Assembly (NCBI RefSeq): GCF_035984415.1
Contig: NZ_CP130720.1
Coordinates: forward strand, 1,364,001-1,428,000
DNA: 64,000 nucleotides
Direction: 5' to 3'
Source: Streptomyces sp. NBC_01296
Lineage (GTDB): Bacteria; Actinomycetota; Actinomycetes; Streptomycetales; Streptomycetaceae
Below the pieces are notes generated by a model. It was given only the letters and a program-made list of their open reading frames with translations, had not been told where the DNA came from and did not search any database. Positions within the stretch are counted from its first letter, which is position 1; each line of letters opens with the position of its first letter. This document shows positions 1 to 7,873 of this stretch, piece after piece. Made by a program: the position numbers and the translations under genes.

Positions 1-3000
1 GCGTTCGTGGACGCCGAGGCCGCGCTGTTCCTCACCGACGAGCCGATCGGCCCCGGCGACCGGGTCATGGCCGGCCTGTCCGTCGCCTTCGACGCCTCCT
101 GCGAGGAGATGTGGCTGGCCTGGCGCTACGGCGCCTGCCTCGTACCCGTCCCGCGCTCCCAGGTGCGCAGCGGCGCCGACCTCGGCCCCTGGCTGGTGGA
201 GCAGGAGATCACCGTGGTCTCCACCGTGCCGACCCTGGCCGCGCTGTGGGAGCCGGAGACCCTCAACGAGGTCCGGCTGCTGATCTTCGGCGGCGAGGCC
301 TGCCCGCCCGAGCTGACCCAGCGCCTGGTCACCGAGGGCCGCGAGGTCTGGAACACGTACGGCCCCACCGAGGCCACCGTCGTCGCCTGCGCCTCGCTCC
401 TGACCGGGGAGGAGCCGATCCGGATCGGCCTCCCGCTGAACGGCTGGGAACTGGCCGTGGTCGACGAGTCCGGCGAGCCGGTGCCGATGGGCGGCAGCGG
501 CCAGCTCGTGATCGGCGGCGTCGGCCTGGCCCGCTACCTCGACCCCGAGAAGGACGCGGAGAAGTACGCCCCGCTGCAATCCCTCGGCTGGGAGCGCGCC
601 TACCGCAGCGGCGACCTGGTGCGCGCGGAACCCGAGGGCCTGGTCTTCCTCGGCCGCGGCGACGAGCAGATCAAGCTCGGCGGCCGCCGGATCGAGCTGG
701 GCGAGGTGGACGCCGCGCTCCAGGCCCTGCCGGGCGTCGCCGGAGCGGCCGCGGCCGTCCGTACGGCGCGCAGCGGCAACCAGCTGCTCGTCGGCTACCT
801 GGTCGCCCAGGAGGGCTGGGACCACGCGGCGGCCGTCGAGCGCCTGCGCGCCGAGCTGCCCGCAGCCCTCGTACCCCTGCTCGCACCGGTCGACGAGCTG
901 CCCACCCGCACCTCCGGCAAGGTGGACCGCGACGCGCTGCCCTGGCCGCTGCCCGAGCTGGAGACCACGGGCCCGGCGGAGCACCTGTACGGCACCGAGG
1001 CCTGGCTCGCCGAGCAGTGGAGCGAGACCCTCGGCGTGGCCGTCACGAGCGCCGCCGACGACTTCTTCGCGATCGGCGGCAGCAGCCTCGCCGCCGCGCA
1101 GCTCACCACCCGGCTGCGCACCCGCTACCCGCGGGCGGCCGTCCTCGACATCTACCAGCAGCCCGTCCTGCGCAAGCTGGCCCGGCGGCTGGAGAAGTCC
1201 GTACGGGACGACGACGCGGCCCGGACCGTCGCGCCCGTTCCGCTGCGGTCCAAGGTGGTGCAGTCGCTCCTGCTGCTGCCGCTGTTCACCCTGGTCGGTC
1301 TGCGCTGGAGCGTGGCGCTGCTGGCGCTGGGCAACGCACTGCACTGGTTCGGGGCGTATCCGTGGGCGCCGACCGCCTCGTGGTGGTTCGTCGTCCCCGG
1401 TGCGGCGCTGCTCTTCAGCCCGCCAGGCCGGCTCGCGATCGCGGCCGGCGGCGCGCGGCTGCTGCTGCGCGGGGTGAAGGCGGGGCGCCACCCGCGCGGT
1501 GGAAGCGTGCACCTGAGGCTGTGGACGGCCGAGCGGCTGGCCGAGTACGTCGGCGCGACCTCGCTCACCGGCTCCTGGCTGGAGCGGTACGCGCGGGCGC
1601 TCGGCGCCAAGGTCGGCCCCGAGGTGGACCTGCACTCGCTGCCGCCCGTGACGGGCATGCTCAAGCTCGGCCGCGGCTGCGCCGTGGAGTCCGAGGTGGA
1701 CCTGTGCGGGCACTGGCTGGACGGCGACCGGCTGGAGATCGGCCCGGTCAAGGTCGGCGCGGGTGCGGTGGTCGGCACCCGCAGCTTGCTGTTCCCCGGT
1801 GCGCGGGTCGGCAAGCGGGCCGAGGTGGCCCCCGGCTCCGCCGTGGTCGGGCAGATTCCGACCGGGCAGCGCTGGGCCGGCGCGCCCGCCGTGAAGCTCG
1901 GCAGGGCCAAGCGGAACTGGCCCAAGGAGCGCCCGCCGCGCGGGCTCCCCTGGCGGGCCGCCTACGGGGCGGCGGGCTTCGGCCTCACGGCCCTTCCCGT
2001 GCTCTCCACCCTGCCCGCGCTGCTCGTGGTGAGCCGGTTCGTGCCCGCCGACGCCGGGCTGGTGGAGGCACTGCGCGGAGCCCTGCTCGCCGTGGTGCCC
2101 GGGGCGCTCGCGTACGGGTTCACGTACGCGCTGCTCCTGCTGGTCTCCGTACGCCTGCTCAGCCTCGGGCTGCGCACCGGGACCCATCCGACGCACAGCC
2201 GGGTCGGCTGGCAGGCCTGGACCGTCACGCAGCTCATGGACCTGTCCCGGGAGACGCTCTTCCCGCTGTACGCCGGGCTGATCACCCCGGTGTGGCTGCG
2301 GCTGCTCGGCATGAAGATCGGCCGGGGCGCGGAGGTGTCCACCGTGCTCGCGCTGCCGAGCCTCACCACGGTCGGCGAAGGCGCGTTCCTCGCCGACGAC
2401 ACCCTGACCGCGCCCTACGAGCTGGGCGGCGGCTGGATGCGGATCGGCCACTCCGAGATCGGCCGCCGGGCGTTCCTCGGCAACTCCGGCATGACCGCGC
2501 CGGGCCGCAGCGTGCCGGACGACGGGCTGGTCGGCGTGCTGTCGGCGACCCCGAAGAAGGCCAAGAAGGGCAGTTCGTACCTGGGCCTGCCGCCCGTGCG
2601 GCTGCCGCGGTCCGCCGCCGACGCCGACCAGAGCCGGACGTACGACCCGCCCGCGCGGCTGCTGTGGGCGCGCGGACTGGTGGAGCTGTGCCGACTCGTC
2701 CCGGTGTTCTGCTCGGCCGCGCTGGCCGTCCTGACCGTGGCGGCGCTCTGCGCGCTCAGCACGGCGAGCGGGCTCGGCACCGGGGAGGCCGCGCTGCTGT
2801 CCGGAGCGGTCCTGCTGACCGCCGGTCTGGCCGCGGGCGCAGTGTCCGTGGCCGCGAAGTGGCTGCTGGTGGGCCGGCACCGGGCGGGCGAGCACCCGCT
2901 GTGGAGCAGCTTCGTGTGGCGCAACGAGCTGGCCGACACCTTCGTCGAGGTGCTGGCCGTGCCGTGGCTGGCCGGAGCGGTTCCCGGTACGCCGCTGCTG

Positions 3001-3336
3001 AACCTGTGGCTGCGCGGGCTCGGGGCGCGGATCGGCCGGGGCGTGTGGTGCGAGAGCTACTGGCTGCCCGAGACGGACCTGGTGGTGCTGGGCGATGCGG
3101 TCAGCGTGAACCGCGGCTGCGTGTTGCAGACGCACCTCTTCCACGACCGGATCTTGAGGACGGATACTGTGGTCCTCCGTGAGGGTGCCACCCTGGGCCC
3201 GGGCGGAATCGTCCTGCCCGGAAGCACGGTCGGGGCTCACAGCACACTGGGTCCGGCCTCTCTCGTGATGGCCGGGGAATCCGTCCCCGCCGACACGCGT
3301 TGGCTGGGCAACCCGATCGAGGCATGGCGGACCTGA
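1..3336 (+). CDS. Pls/PosA-family non-ribosomal peptide synthetase, 5' end outside window
   Basis: The visible part encodes about 1,111 residues and stays open to base 1, so the N-terminus lies upstream. Residues 1 to about 325 are the back half of an adenylation domain: FDASCEEMW (A4), NTYGPTEAT (A5), YRSGDLV (A7), GRGDEQIKLGGRRIELGEVD (A8) and RTSGKVDR (A10). A carrier domain follows with the phosphopantetheine site FFAIGGSSLAAA. The rest alternates transmembrane helices (about bases 1250-1440, 1960-2170, 2690-2880) with three left-handed beta-helix (hexapeptide-repeat) modules, which is the layout of epsilon-poly-L-lysine synthetase. There is no condensation or thioesterase domain. Aligned by eye to GrsA, the ten specificity positions read D-A-E-S-I-G-T-V-V-K, almost the published lysine code. 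In this family the membrane tail joins monomers into a polymer. I infer a lysine or other basic amino acid polymer synthetase. Family confidence is high; product identity is inference. Confidence 0.9.
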   Translation, partial: AFVDAEAALFLTDEPIGPGDRVMAGLSVAFDASCEEMWLAWRYGACLVPVPRSQVRSGADLGPWLVEQEITVVSTVPTLAALWEPETLNEVRLLIFGGEACPPELTQRLVTEGREVWNTYGPTEATVVACASLLTGEEPIRIGLPLNGWELAVVDESGEPVPMGGSGQLVIGGVGLARYLDPEKDAEKYAPLQSLGWERAYRSGDLVRAEPEGLVFLGRGDEQIKLGGRRIELGEVDAALQALPGVAGAAAAVRTARSGNQLLVGYLVAQEGWDHAAAVERLRAELPAALVPLLAPVDELPTRTSGKVDRDALPWPLPELETTGPAEHLYGTEAWLAEQWSETLGVAVTSAADDFFAIGGSSLAAAQLTTRLRTRYPRAAVLDIYQQPVLRKLARRLEKSVRDDDAARTVAPVPLRSKVVQSLLLLPLFTLVGLRWSVALLALGNALHWFGAYPWAPTASWWFVVPGAALLFSPPGRLAIAAGGARLLLRGVKAGRHPRGGSVHLRLWTAERLAEYVGATSLTGSWLERYARALGAKVGPEVDLHSLPPVTGMLKLGRGCAVESEVDLCGHWLDGDRLEIGPVKVGAGAVVGTRSLLFPGARVGKRAEVAPGSAVVGQIPTGQRWAGAPAVKLGRAKRNWPKERPPRGLPWRAAYGAAGFGLTALPVLSTLPALLVVSRFVPADAGLVEALRGALLAVVPGALAYGFTYALLLLVSVRLLSLGLRTGTHPTHSRVGWQAWTVTQLMDLSRETLFPLYAGLITPVWLRLLGMKIGRGAEVSTVLALPSLTTVGEGAFLADDTLTAPYELGGGWMRIGHSEIGRRAFLGNSGMTAPGRSVPDDGLVGVLSATPKKAKKGSSYLGLPPVRLPRSAADADQSRTYDPPARLLWARGLVELCRLVPVFCSAALAVLTVAALCALSTASGLGTGEAALLSGAVLLTAGLAAGAVSVAAKWLLVGRHRAGEHPLWSSFVWRNELADTFVEVLAVPWLAGAVPGTPLLNLWLRGLGARIGRGVWCESYWLPETDLVVLGDAVSVNRGCVLQTHLFHDRILRTDTVVLREGATLGPGGIVLPGSTVGAHSTLGPASLVMAGESVPADTRWLGNPIEAWRT

Positions 3337-3373
3337 CAAGGGCCCGGGCACAGCGCAGGGAGCGGAAGCGGCA

Positions 3374-4780
3374 ATGAGCGGCCAGAGAACAGCGGCATCG
3401 GACCCGTATTTCCCGGACAACGGAGACTCCCGTTACCGCGTGCACCGGTACGAACTCGCTCTGGAGTACCGTCCCGGCCCCAACCGGCTGGCCGGGACGG
3501 CCCGGCTCAGTGCGATCGCCGGACGGGCGCCGCTCACCGAGTTCCAACTGAACCTGGCCGAGTTCAAGATAGGCCGGATGCTGGTGAACGGCCGGGCGCC
3601 GCACTACACCCACCGGGGCGGGAAGCTGCGCATCCGGCCGGCCAAGCCGCTGCCCGCCGGCGCCGCCTTCACGGTGGAGGTGCACTGGGCGGGCAATCCG
3701 AAGCCGGTCCGCAGCCCCTGGGGCGGGCTCGGCTGGGAGGAGCTGAGCGACGGCGCGCTGGTCGCCAGCCAGCCGGTCGGCGCGCCCTCCTGGTACCCGT
3801 GCAACGACCGGCCCGCGGACAAGGCCTCGTACCAGATCTCGATCAACACCCCGTCCGCCTACACGGTGGTGGCCGGCGGGCGGCTGCTCACCCGGACCAC
3901 CCGGGCCAGCACGACCACGTGGGTGTACGAGCAGTCCGCGCCGACCTCCAGCTACCTGGTCGGGCTGTCCATCGGCGTGTACCAGACGGTGCTGCTCGGC
4001 GACCCCGGGCTCGGCGGTGTTCCGCAGAGCGCCCACGTGCCGGCGCACCTGCTGCCGCAGTTCTCCCGCGACTTCGCCCGGCAGCCCGCCATGATGCAGC
4101 TGTTCGAGGAACTGTTCGGGCCCTACCCCTTCGGCGAGTACGCGGTGGTCATCGCCGACGAGGAACTCGACGTGCCGGTGGAAGCCCAGGGACTGTCCCT
4201 GTTCGGCGCCAACCACGTGGACGGCGGCCGCGGTTCGGAGCGCCTCGTCGCCCACGAGCTCGCGCACCAGTGGTTCGGCAACAGCGTGAGCATCGCCGAC
4301 TGGCGGCACATCTGGCTGAACGAGGGCTTCGCGAAGTACGCCGAGTGGCTCTGGTCGGAGCGCTCCGGCGGCCGCACCGCGCATGCGCTGGCGGCCGCCG
4401 CGCACCGGCTGCTGGCCTCGCAGCCGCAGGACCTGCGGCTGGTCGACCCCGGCCGCAAGCTGATGTTCGACGACCGTCTGTACCAGCGCGGCGGTCTGGT
4501 CGTGCACGCGATCCGCTGCGCCCTGGGCGACGCCGCGTTCTTCCGCATGCTGCGCGACTGGCCCACCGTGCACCGCCACGGTGTGGTGACCACCGCGGGC
4601 TTCACCCAGCACGTGGCCCGCTATACGGGCGAGTCGCTGGACGACCTGTTCTCGGCCTGGCTGTACGAGCCGGCCCTCCCGCCGCTGCCCTCGCCGCCCG
4701 CGCGGCTGACGACACCGGCGAAGCCCGCGTACCCGCCCACGAACGGCGAGCCCGCGCGCCGCGGACGGACCTCCGCCTGA
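3374..4780 (+). CDS. M1 family metallopeptidase (aminopeptidase N-like)
   Basis: A 468-residue protein with the gluzincin signature HELAH at residues 294-298 and the downstream glutamate ligand E317 in NEGFAKYAEW, so a catalytic zinc site is intact. The N-terminal half is the usual beta-sandwich of M1 enzymes and EAQG stands where the GAMEN exopeptidase loop is expected. It is shorter than full aminopeptidase N (about 850 residues) because the C-terminal superhelical domain is missing, as in other compact actinobacterial M1 proteins. No signal peptide is visible. It starts 37 bases after the synthetase and on the same strand, so the two are probably cotranscribed. A peptidase next to a Pls-type synthetase suggests trimming or turnover of the polymer; that role is inferred from position. 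Confidence 0.9.
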   Translation: MSGQRTAASDPYFPDNGDSRYRVHRYELALEYRPGPNRLAGTARLSAIAGRAPLTEFQLNLAEFKIGRMLVNGRAPHYTHRGGKLRIRPAKPLPAGAAFTVEVHWAGNPKPVRSPWGGLGWEELSDGALVASQPVGAPSWYPCNDRPADKASYQISINTPSAYTVVAGGRLLTRTTRASTTTWVYEQSAPTSSYLVGLSIGVYQTVLLGDPGLGGVPQSAHVPAHLLPQFSRDFARQPAMMQLFEELFGPYPFGEYAVVIADEELDVPVEAQGLSLFGANHVDGGRGSERLVAHELAHQWFGNSVSIADWRHIWLNEGFAKYAEWLWSERSGGRTAHALAAAAHRLLASQPQDLRLVDPGRKLMFDDRLYQRGGLVVHAIRCALGDAAFFRMLRDWPTVHRHGVVTTAGFTQHVARYTGESLDDLFSAWLYEPALPPLPSPPARLTTPAKPAYPPTNGEPARRGRTSA

Positions 4781-4789
4781 CACGGGTTT

Positions 4790-4819
4790 GGCCCTGCACC
4801 GCGGTTGCGGCGCAGGGCC
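4790..4819. terminator. Bidirectional hairpin between convergent genes
   Basis: GGCCCTGC pairs perfectly with GCAGGGCC, and an inner CCGC/GCGG stem closes on a GGTT loop. It lies between the convergent M1 peptidase and VOC genes, so it probably ends transcripts from both sides. Confidence 0.6.
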
Positions 4820-4840
4820 GGTTCGCCCCGTAGCTGCCGG

Positions 4841-5308
4841 TCAGCCGGCTGCCTTGCGCATGTGCGCCGCGGCGCGCTGCTCGAACTCGTCCGGGGACAC
4901 GTCCTCGATGTGGGTGGCTATCGTCCACCGGTGGCCGAACGGGTCGAGTACCTGCCCCGCCCGGTCGCCGAAGAAGTGGTCCTGGACCTCTCGCTGCTGC
5001 TTCGCCCCGGCCCGCAGGGCGCGGGCGAAGGTGGCGTCGACGTCCTCGACGAACAGGTACAGCGTGACCGGGGTACCGCCGACGGAGTGGGGGCCGAGCA
5101 GGCCGGCTTCCCGCAGCTCGTCGGACAGCATCACGATCGTGCCGCCGATCTGGATCTGGGCGTGCATGATCTTGCCGTTGGGAGCGGTGGAACGGGCCAG
5201 CTCCTTCGCACCGAAGGCTTCGGTGTAGAAGGCGATCGCCTCGCTCGCCCCGTCGACGGACAGGTACGCCGTCAGCTCCGCGTACCCGTCCGGGATTGCT
5301 TTGACCAT
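4841..5308 (-). CDS. VOC (glyoxalase/PhnB-like) family protein
   Basis: 155 residues with the paired beta-alpha-beta-beta-beta modules of PhnB-type vicinal oxygen chelate proteins: YLSVDGASEAIAFYTEAFGA at the N-terminus, QIQIGGTIVMLSDE in the middle and DPFGHRWTIATHIEDVS near the C-terminus. PhnB-like proteins often lack a demonstrated reaction, so no substrate is assigned. GGAGG lies 7 bases before the ATG. It begins 22 bases after the aminotransferase stop and is the last gene of the minus-strand methyltransferase-cupin-aminotransferase unit. It may bind or protect against a pathway product, but generic VOC genes are common in this genus. Confidence 0.85.
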   Translation of the reverse strand: MVKAIPDGYAELTAYLSVDGASEAIAFYTEAFGAKELARSTAPNGKIMHAQIQIGGTIVMLSDELREAGLLGPHSVGGTPVTLYLFVEDVDATFARALRAGAKQQREVQDHFFGDRAGQVLDPFGHRWTIATHIEDVSPDEFEQRAAAHMRKAAG

Positions 5309-5330
5309 TCTGGACCTCCGTGATCTTCGA

Positions 5331-6395
5331 TTACTTGCGGGCGTTGAGCTGGTCGAGTGCGTCGAGGAAGCTGCGCAACTCCTCCTCGGTGCCGAGCGAT
5401 ACGCGCAGGTGGCCGGGAAATCCGAACAGGCCGGTGTCCCGTACGAGAATCCCGAACTCCTTGGCGAGGGCGTCCTGGGCCTCCCGAGAGGCGTCGACCC
5501 GGACGGCGACGAAGTTCGTCACCGACGGGAGGTACCGGTACCCGCGCCGCTCCAGCTCCGCGGTGAACCACGCCCGCCGCTGCGCGGTGCCCTCGCGGAC
5601 CTCGCCGAGGAACTGCTGGTCGGCGAGCGCGGCCAGTGCTCCGGCCTGTGCGACCCGGTTGACGCTGAACGGAAGGACGTTCAGGGTCCGGCGGATTTCG
5701 GCGATGAGATCGGCCCGGCCGACGGCATAGCCGATCCGCAGGGCCGCCAGCCCGTACGCCTTGGAGAAGGTGCGCAGCGCCACCACCGGGGCGTCCCGGT
5801 CGAGGAAGTCCCTCGTCTGGGGCAGGCCCTGATCGCTGAACTCCTGGTACGCCTCGTCGAAGACCAGAGGTACCCCGCCGGCCTGCGCCGCGTCGATCAG
5901 AGTGGCGTACGCCTCCTCCGGAAGTGCGGTTCCGGACGGGTTGTGTGGATTGCACACGTATCCGATGCCGTGCTCCGGCAGGGCGTTCGCGAACTCCTTG
6001 ACGTCGAGGGCGCCGTCCCGCAAGGGGAGGGCCACGGACCCCCGGCCGGTGCGTTCCAGGGATTCCGGGTAGCCGGGGAACGTGCCGGCCGCGACCAGAC
6101 CGGGCCGCGAGAGGTCACCGAGCGTCAACGCGGTCGCCAGCACCAGCTCGTCGCTGCCGTTGGCCACGGCGATCTGGTCCTCCGACACGCCCCAGTGCAC
6201 GGCGAGGGCCTTGACAAGGGCCTCCCGCTGCGGTGCGGGATAGCGGTTGACCCGTTCCAGTGCTCCGGCCGCCGCGGTGACGGCCGCCGGGCTCGCCCCG
6301 TAGGGGCTCTCGCTCAGGTGCAGCCGCACCATCGTGTCCGCATCCGGCACGCTGGTGTTGTAGACCTTCGGCTCCGGCCGCGCGGGCGCACTCAC
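5331..6395 (-). CDS. PLP-dependent aminotransferase, HisC-like fold type I (MarG/StnR-type role proposed)
   Basis: 354 residues with the class I/II aminotransferase signatures CNPHNPSGT, VFDEAYQEF and the PLP-lysine segment RTFSKAYGLAALRIGY, closest in style to histidinol-phosphate aminotransferases. The GTG start overlaps the cupin stop as GTGA, so translation is coupled. A true histidine-biosynthesis HisC would sit with his genes. Here the neighbours are a MppJ-like C-methyltransferase and a cupin, the trio known as MarG-MarH-MarI (maremycin) and StnR-StnK3-StnQ1 (streptonigrin), in which the aminotransferase converts tryptophan to indolepyruvate and re-aminates the methylated keto acid. 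Family assignment is firm. The beta-methyltryptophan role is inferred from context. Confidence 0.88.
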   Translation of the reverse strand: MSAPARPEPKVYNTSVPDADTMVRLHLSESPYGASPAAVTAAAGALERVNRYPAPQREALVKALAVHWGVSEDQIAVANGSDELVLATALTLGDLSRPGLVAAGTFPGYPESLERTGRGSVALPLRDGALDVKEFANALPEHGIGYVCNPHNPSGTALPEEAYATLIDAAQAGGVPLVFDEAYQEFSDQGLPQTRDFLDRDAPVVALRTFSKAYGLAALRIGYAVGRADLIAEIRRTLNVLPFSVNRVAQAGALAALADQQFLGEVREGTAQRRAWFTAELERRGYRYLPSVTNFVAVRVDASREAQDALAKEFGILVRDTGLFGFPGHLRVSLGTEEELRSFLDALDQLNARK

Positions 6396-6772
6396 AGCTG
6401 GGATCCCAACAGGATCCCGAAGCAGTAACTCCCCACCGCCGCCTCCTTGGTGACGAAGCAGTGCTCGCTGCCCGCCGGGATGCGCATCACTGCCGGCGAG
6501 GTCAGTTCGTGAAGGACCCCGTCGAGATGGACCTCGATGCGCGCCTGGCCGGGGAGCGGCGAGACGAGGAAGTAGATCTCGTCGACCTCGTGGGTGTGCG
6601 GTGCGGCCACCGGCTTGTCCACGAGCGTGCTGAGCTCACCGCCCGCGATCTGCACCGGCATGCCGCCGAACATGTCCGCCGTGAGGTAGAAGGGCGCGGG
6701 CTGGTGGTGCCCCGCCACCGCGAGCGGAATGGGAAGGGCGGAGACGATTTCGGGGGTGGCCGTGCGGCTCAC
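6392..6772 (-). CDS. Small cupin protein (MarH/StnK3-type role proposed)
   Basis: 126 residues forming a single cupin barrel. Motif 1 is PHTHEVDEIYF (metal ligands H-x-H and E) and motif 2 is IPAGSEHCF with the last histidine. The GTG start overlaps the methyltransferase stop (GTGA), and its own stop overlaps the aminotransferase start in the same way, so the three are translationally chained. In maremycin and streptonigrin biosynthesis an equally small cupin works with the aminotransferase and methyltransferase to set the stereochemistry of beta-methyltryptophan. The metal-binding residues look intact. A longer reading frame upstream exists but runs through the methyltransferase gene and is not the start. 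Confidence 0.85.
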   Translation of the reverse strand: MSRTATPEIVSALPIPLAVAGHHQPAPFYLTADMFGGMPVQIAGGELSTLVDKPVAAPHTHEVDEIYFLVSPLPGQARIEVHLDGVLHELTSPAVMRIPAGSEHCFVTKEAAVGSYCFGILLGSQL

Positions 6773-7806
6773 GCTGCCTCCAGCACGAAGAGATAGGTGT
6801 GCGGCGCACCGAAGGGCACCGCGCGTCGGAGATGCATGCCTCCCTTGTCGAAGAGTTCCTGGTACTGCTCGAGCGTGTAGATGGGGACGCCCATCAGTGC
6901 GTGGGCCAGTTCGAAGCCGCTGGAGAACACAGGCAGGGTGCTCTCCCCGCCCCGCGGGCGCACCGTGGTGTCGCCGAGCAGGAACGTGTTGGCCTTGGGG
7001 AAGGACGCACGCAGCCGGGGAATCACCTCGTCGCGGCGGGTCGGGTCGACCAGCAGGTCGTGCAGGAACATGAAGCTCATCACGACGTCGGCTTCGTCGG
7101 CGCCGTCGATCCGCTGCCCGTTGAACAGGATGTCGAGTACGTCCGCGCACACGGGCTCGACGGTGCCCTTGAGGCCGTACCGGTCGACGGTGTCGGCCCC
7201 GAGCTCGGTGGCGGACTTGCTGATGTCGATACCGAGTCCGCGGCTTCCGGGGCGGGCCTGGACCAGCCGGGAGACCCGCTCGCTGACGCCGGCGCCGAGG
7301 TCGACGAGCGTCGTGAAGTCGAGCCTGGAGATCTCCTCGTCCAGGATGTGCCGCATGAGGGCGGTGTCCGCCTGCGCCGAGCCGAGGGCCACCATCCCCT
7401 CGTCGCGGTGGAGGTCGACGCCGAAGCGGCGGTCCCCGCGGGCGACGGCGGCGGCGTTCGCGAAGACGTCGTGGTAACCGCCGACGCCCCAGGTGAAGAA
7501 GCCCAGCTTCTGGCGGGCCTCCTCACCGGTCCGGGTCGCCCGGACGCGGTCGCCGTGCACCTCCAGGTATCCGAAGGACTCCGCGGCGCGGATCAGGGAG
7601 CGGAAGACGGCCTCGTCCAGGCCGTTCTCCCGGCAGAACGGGGCCACGTCGGCGGAGCCGTCGTCCTGCAGTGTGCGCAGCAGCCCAAGGCGCTCCAGCG
7701 CGTGCAGCACGTGCGCGCAGATGAAGCCGTTGAAGGCGGTGTCGGGGTTCAGTGGCGTCGGCGCCTCGCCTAGCCATTGTGCGGTCGATGTGTCTACCGG
7801 CGGCAT
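6769..7806 (-). CDS. SAM-dependent C-methyltransferase, MppJ/MarI-like
   Basis: 345 residues: an N-terminal winged-helix dimerisation region, then a Rossmann methyltransferase domain with motif I VDLGAGVSERVSRL (about residues 168-181) and acidic GIDIS. The C-terminal part (FLLGDTT, LPVFSSGFELAHALMG) closely resembles MppJ, the ferric-iron phenylpyruvate C-beta methyltransferase of mannopeptimycin biosynthesis. Equivalents of its iron-ligand histidines appear to be H249 (in FLHD) and H302 (in ELAH). I therefore predict beta-methylation of an aryl alpha-keto acid such as indolepyruvate, not O-methylation. It is the first gene of the unit that continues into the cupin, aminotransferase and VOC genes. 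The resemblance to MppJ is from memory of its sequence, so the subfamily call is less certain than the fold. Confidence 0.85.
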   Translation of the reverse strand: MPPVDTSTAQWLGEAPTPLNPDTAFNGFICAHVLHALERLGLLRTLQDDGSADVAPFCRENGLDEAVFRSLIRAAESFGYLEVHGDRVRATRTGEEARQKLGFFTWGVGGYHDVFANAAAVARGDRRFGVDLHRDEGMVALGSAQADTALMRHILDEEISRLDFTTLVDLGAGVSERVSRLVQARPGSRGLGIDISKSATELGADTVDRYGLKGTVEPVCADVLDILFNGQRIDGADEADVVMSFMFLHDLLVDPTRRDEVIPRLRASFPKANTFLLGDTTVRPRGGESTLPVFSSGFELAHALMGVPIYTLEQYQELFDKGGMHLRRAVPFGAPHTYLFVLEAA

Positions 7807-7826
7807 CGTCTACACCTCTCGGGAAT

Positions 7827-7860
7827 GCGGCGGGCGGGCCGTGGGAGCGCCGCCCGCCGC
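7827..7860 (-). terminator. Strong hairpin between oxidase and methyltransferase genes
   Basis: An 11-bp perfect stem (GCGGCGGGCGG with CCGCCCGCCGC) lies in the 67-base gap after the FAD oxidase and before the methyltransferase start. With no clear U-tract it may be a weak terminator, an mRNA-stabilising hairpin or an attenuator setting the ratio of the two transcript halves. Confidence 0.45.
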
Positions 7861-7873
7861 GAGACTGACCTGG

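Noticed and set aside
5331..6395. HisC of histidine biosynthesis
   Set aside because: No other his gene is nearby and the gene is chained to a C-methyltransferase and a cupin.
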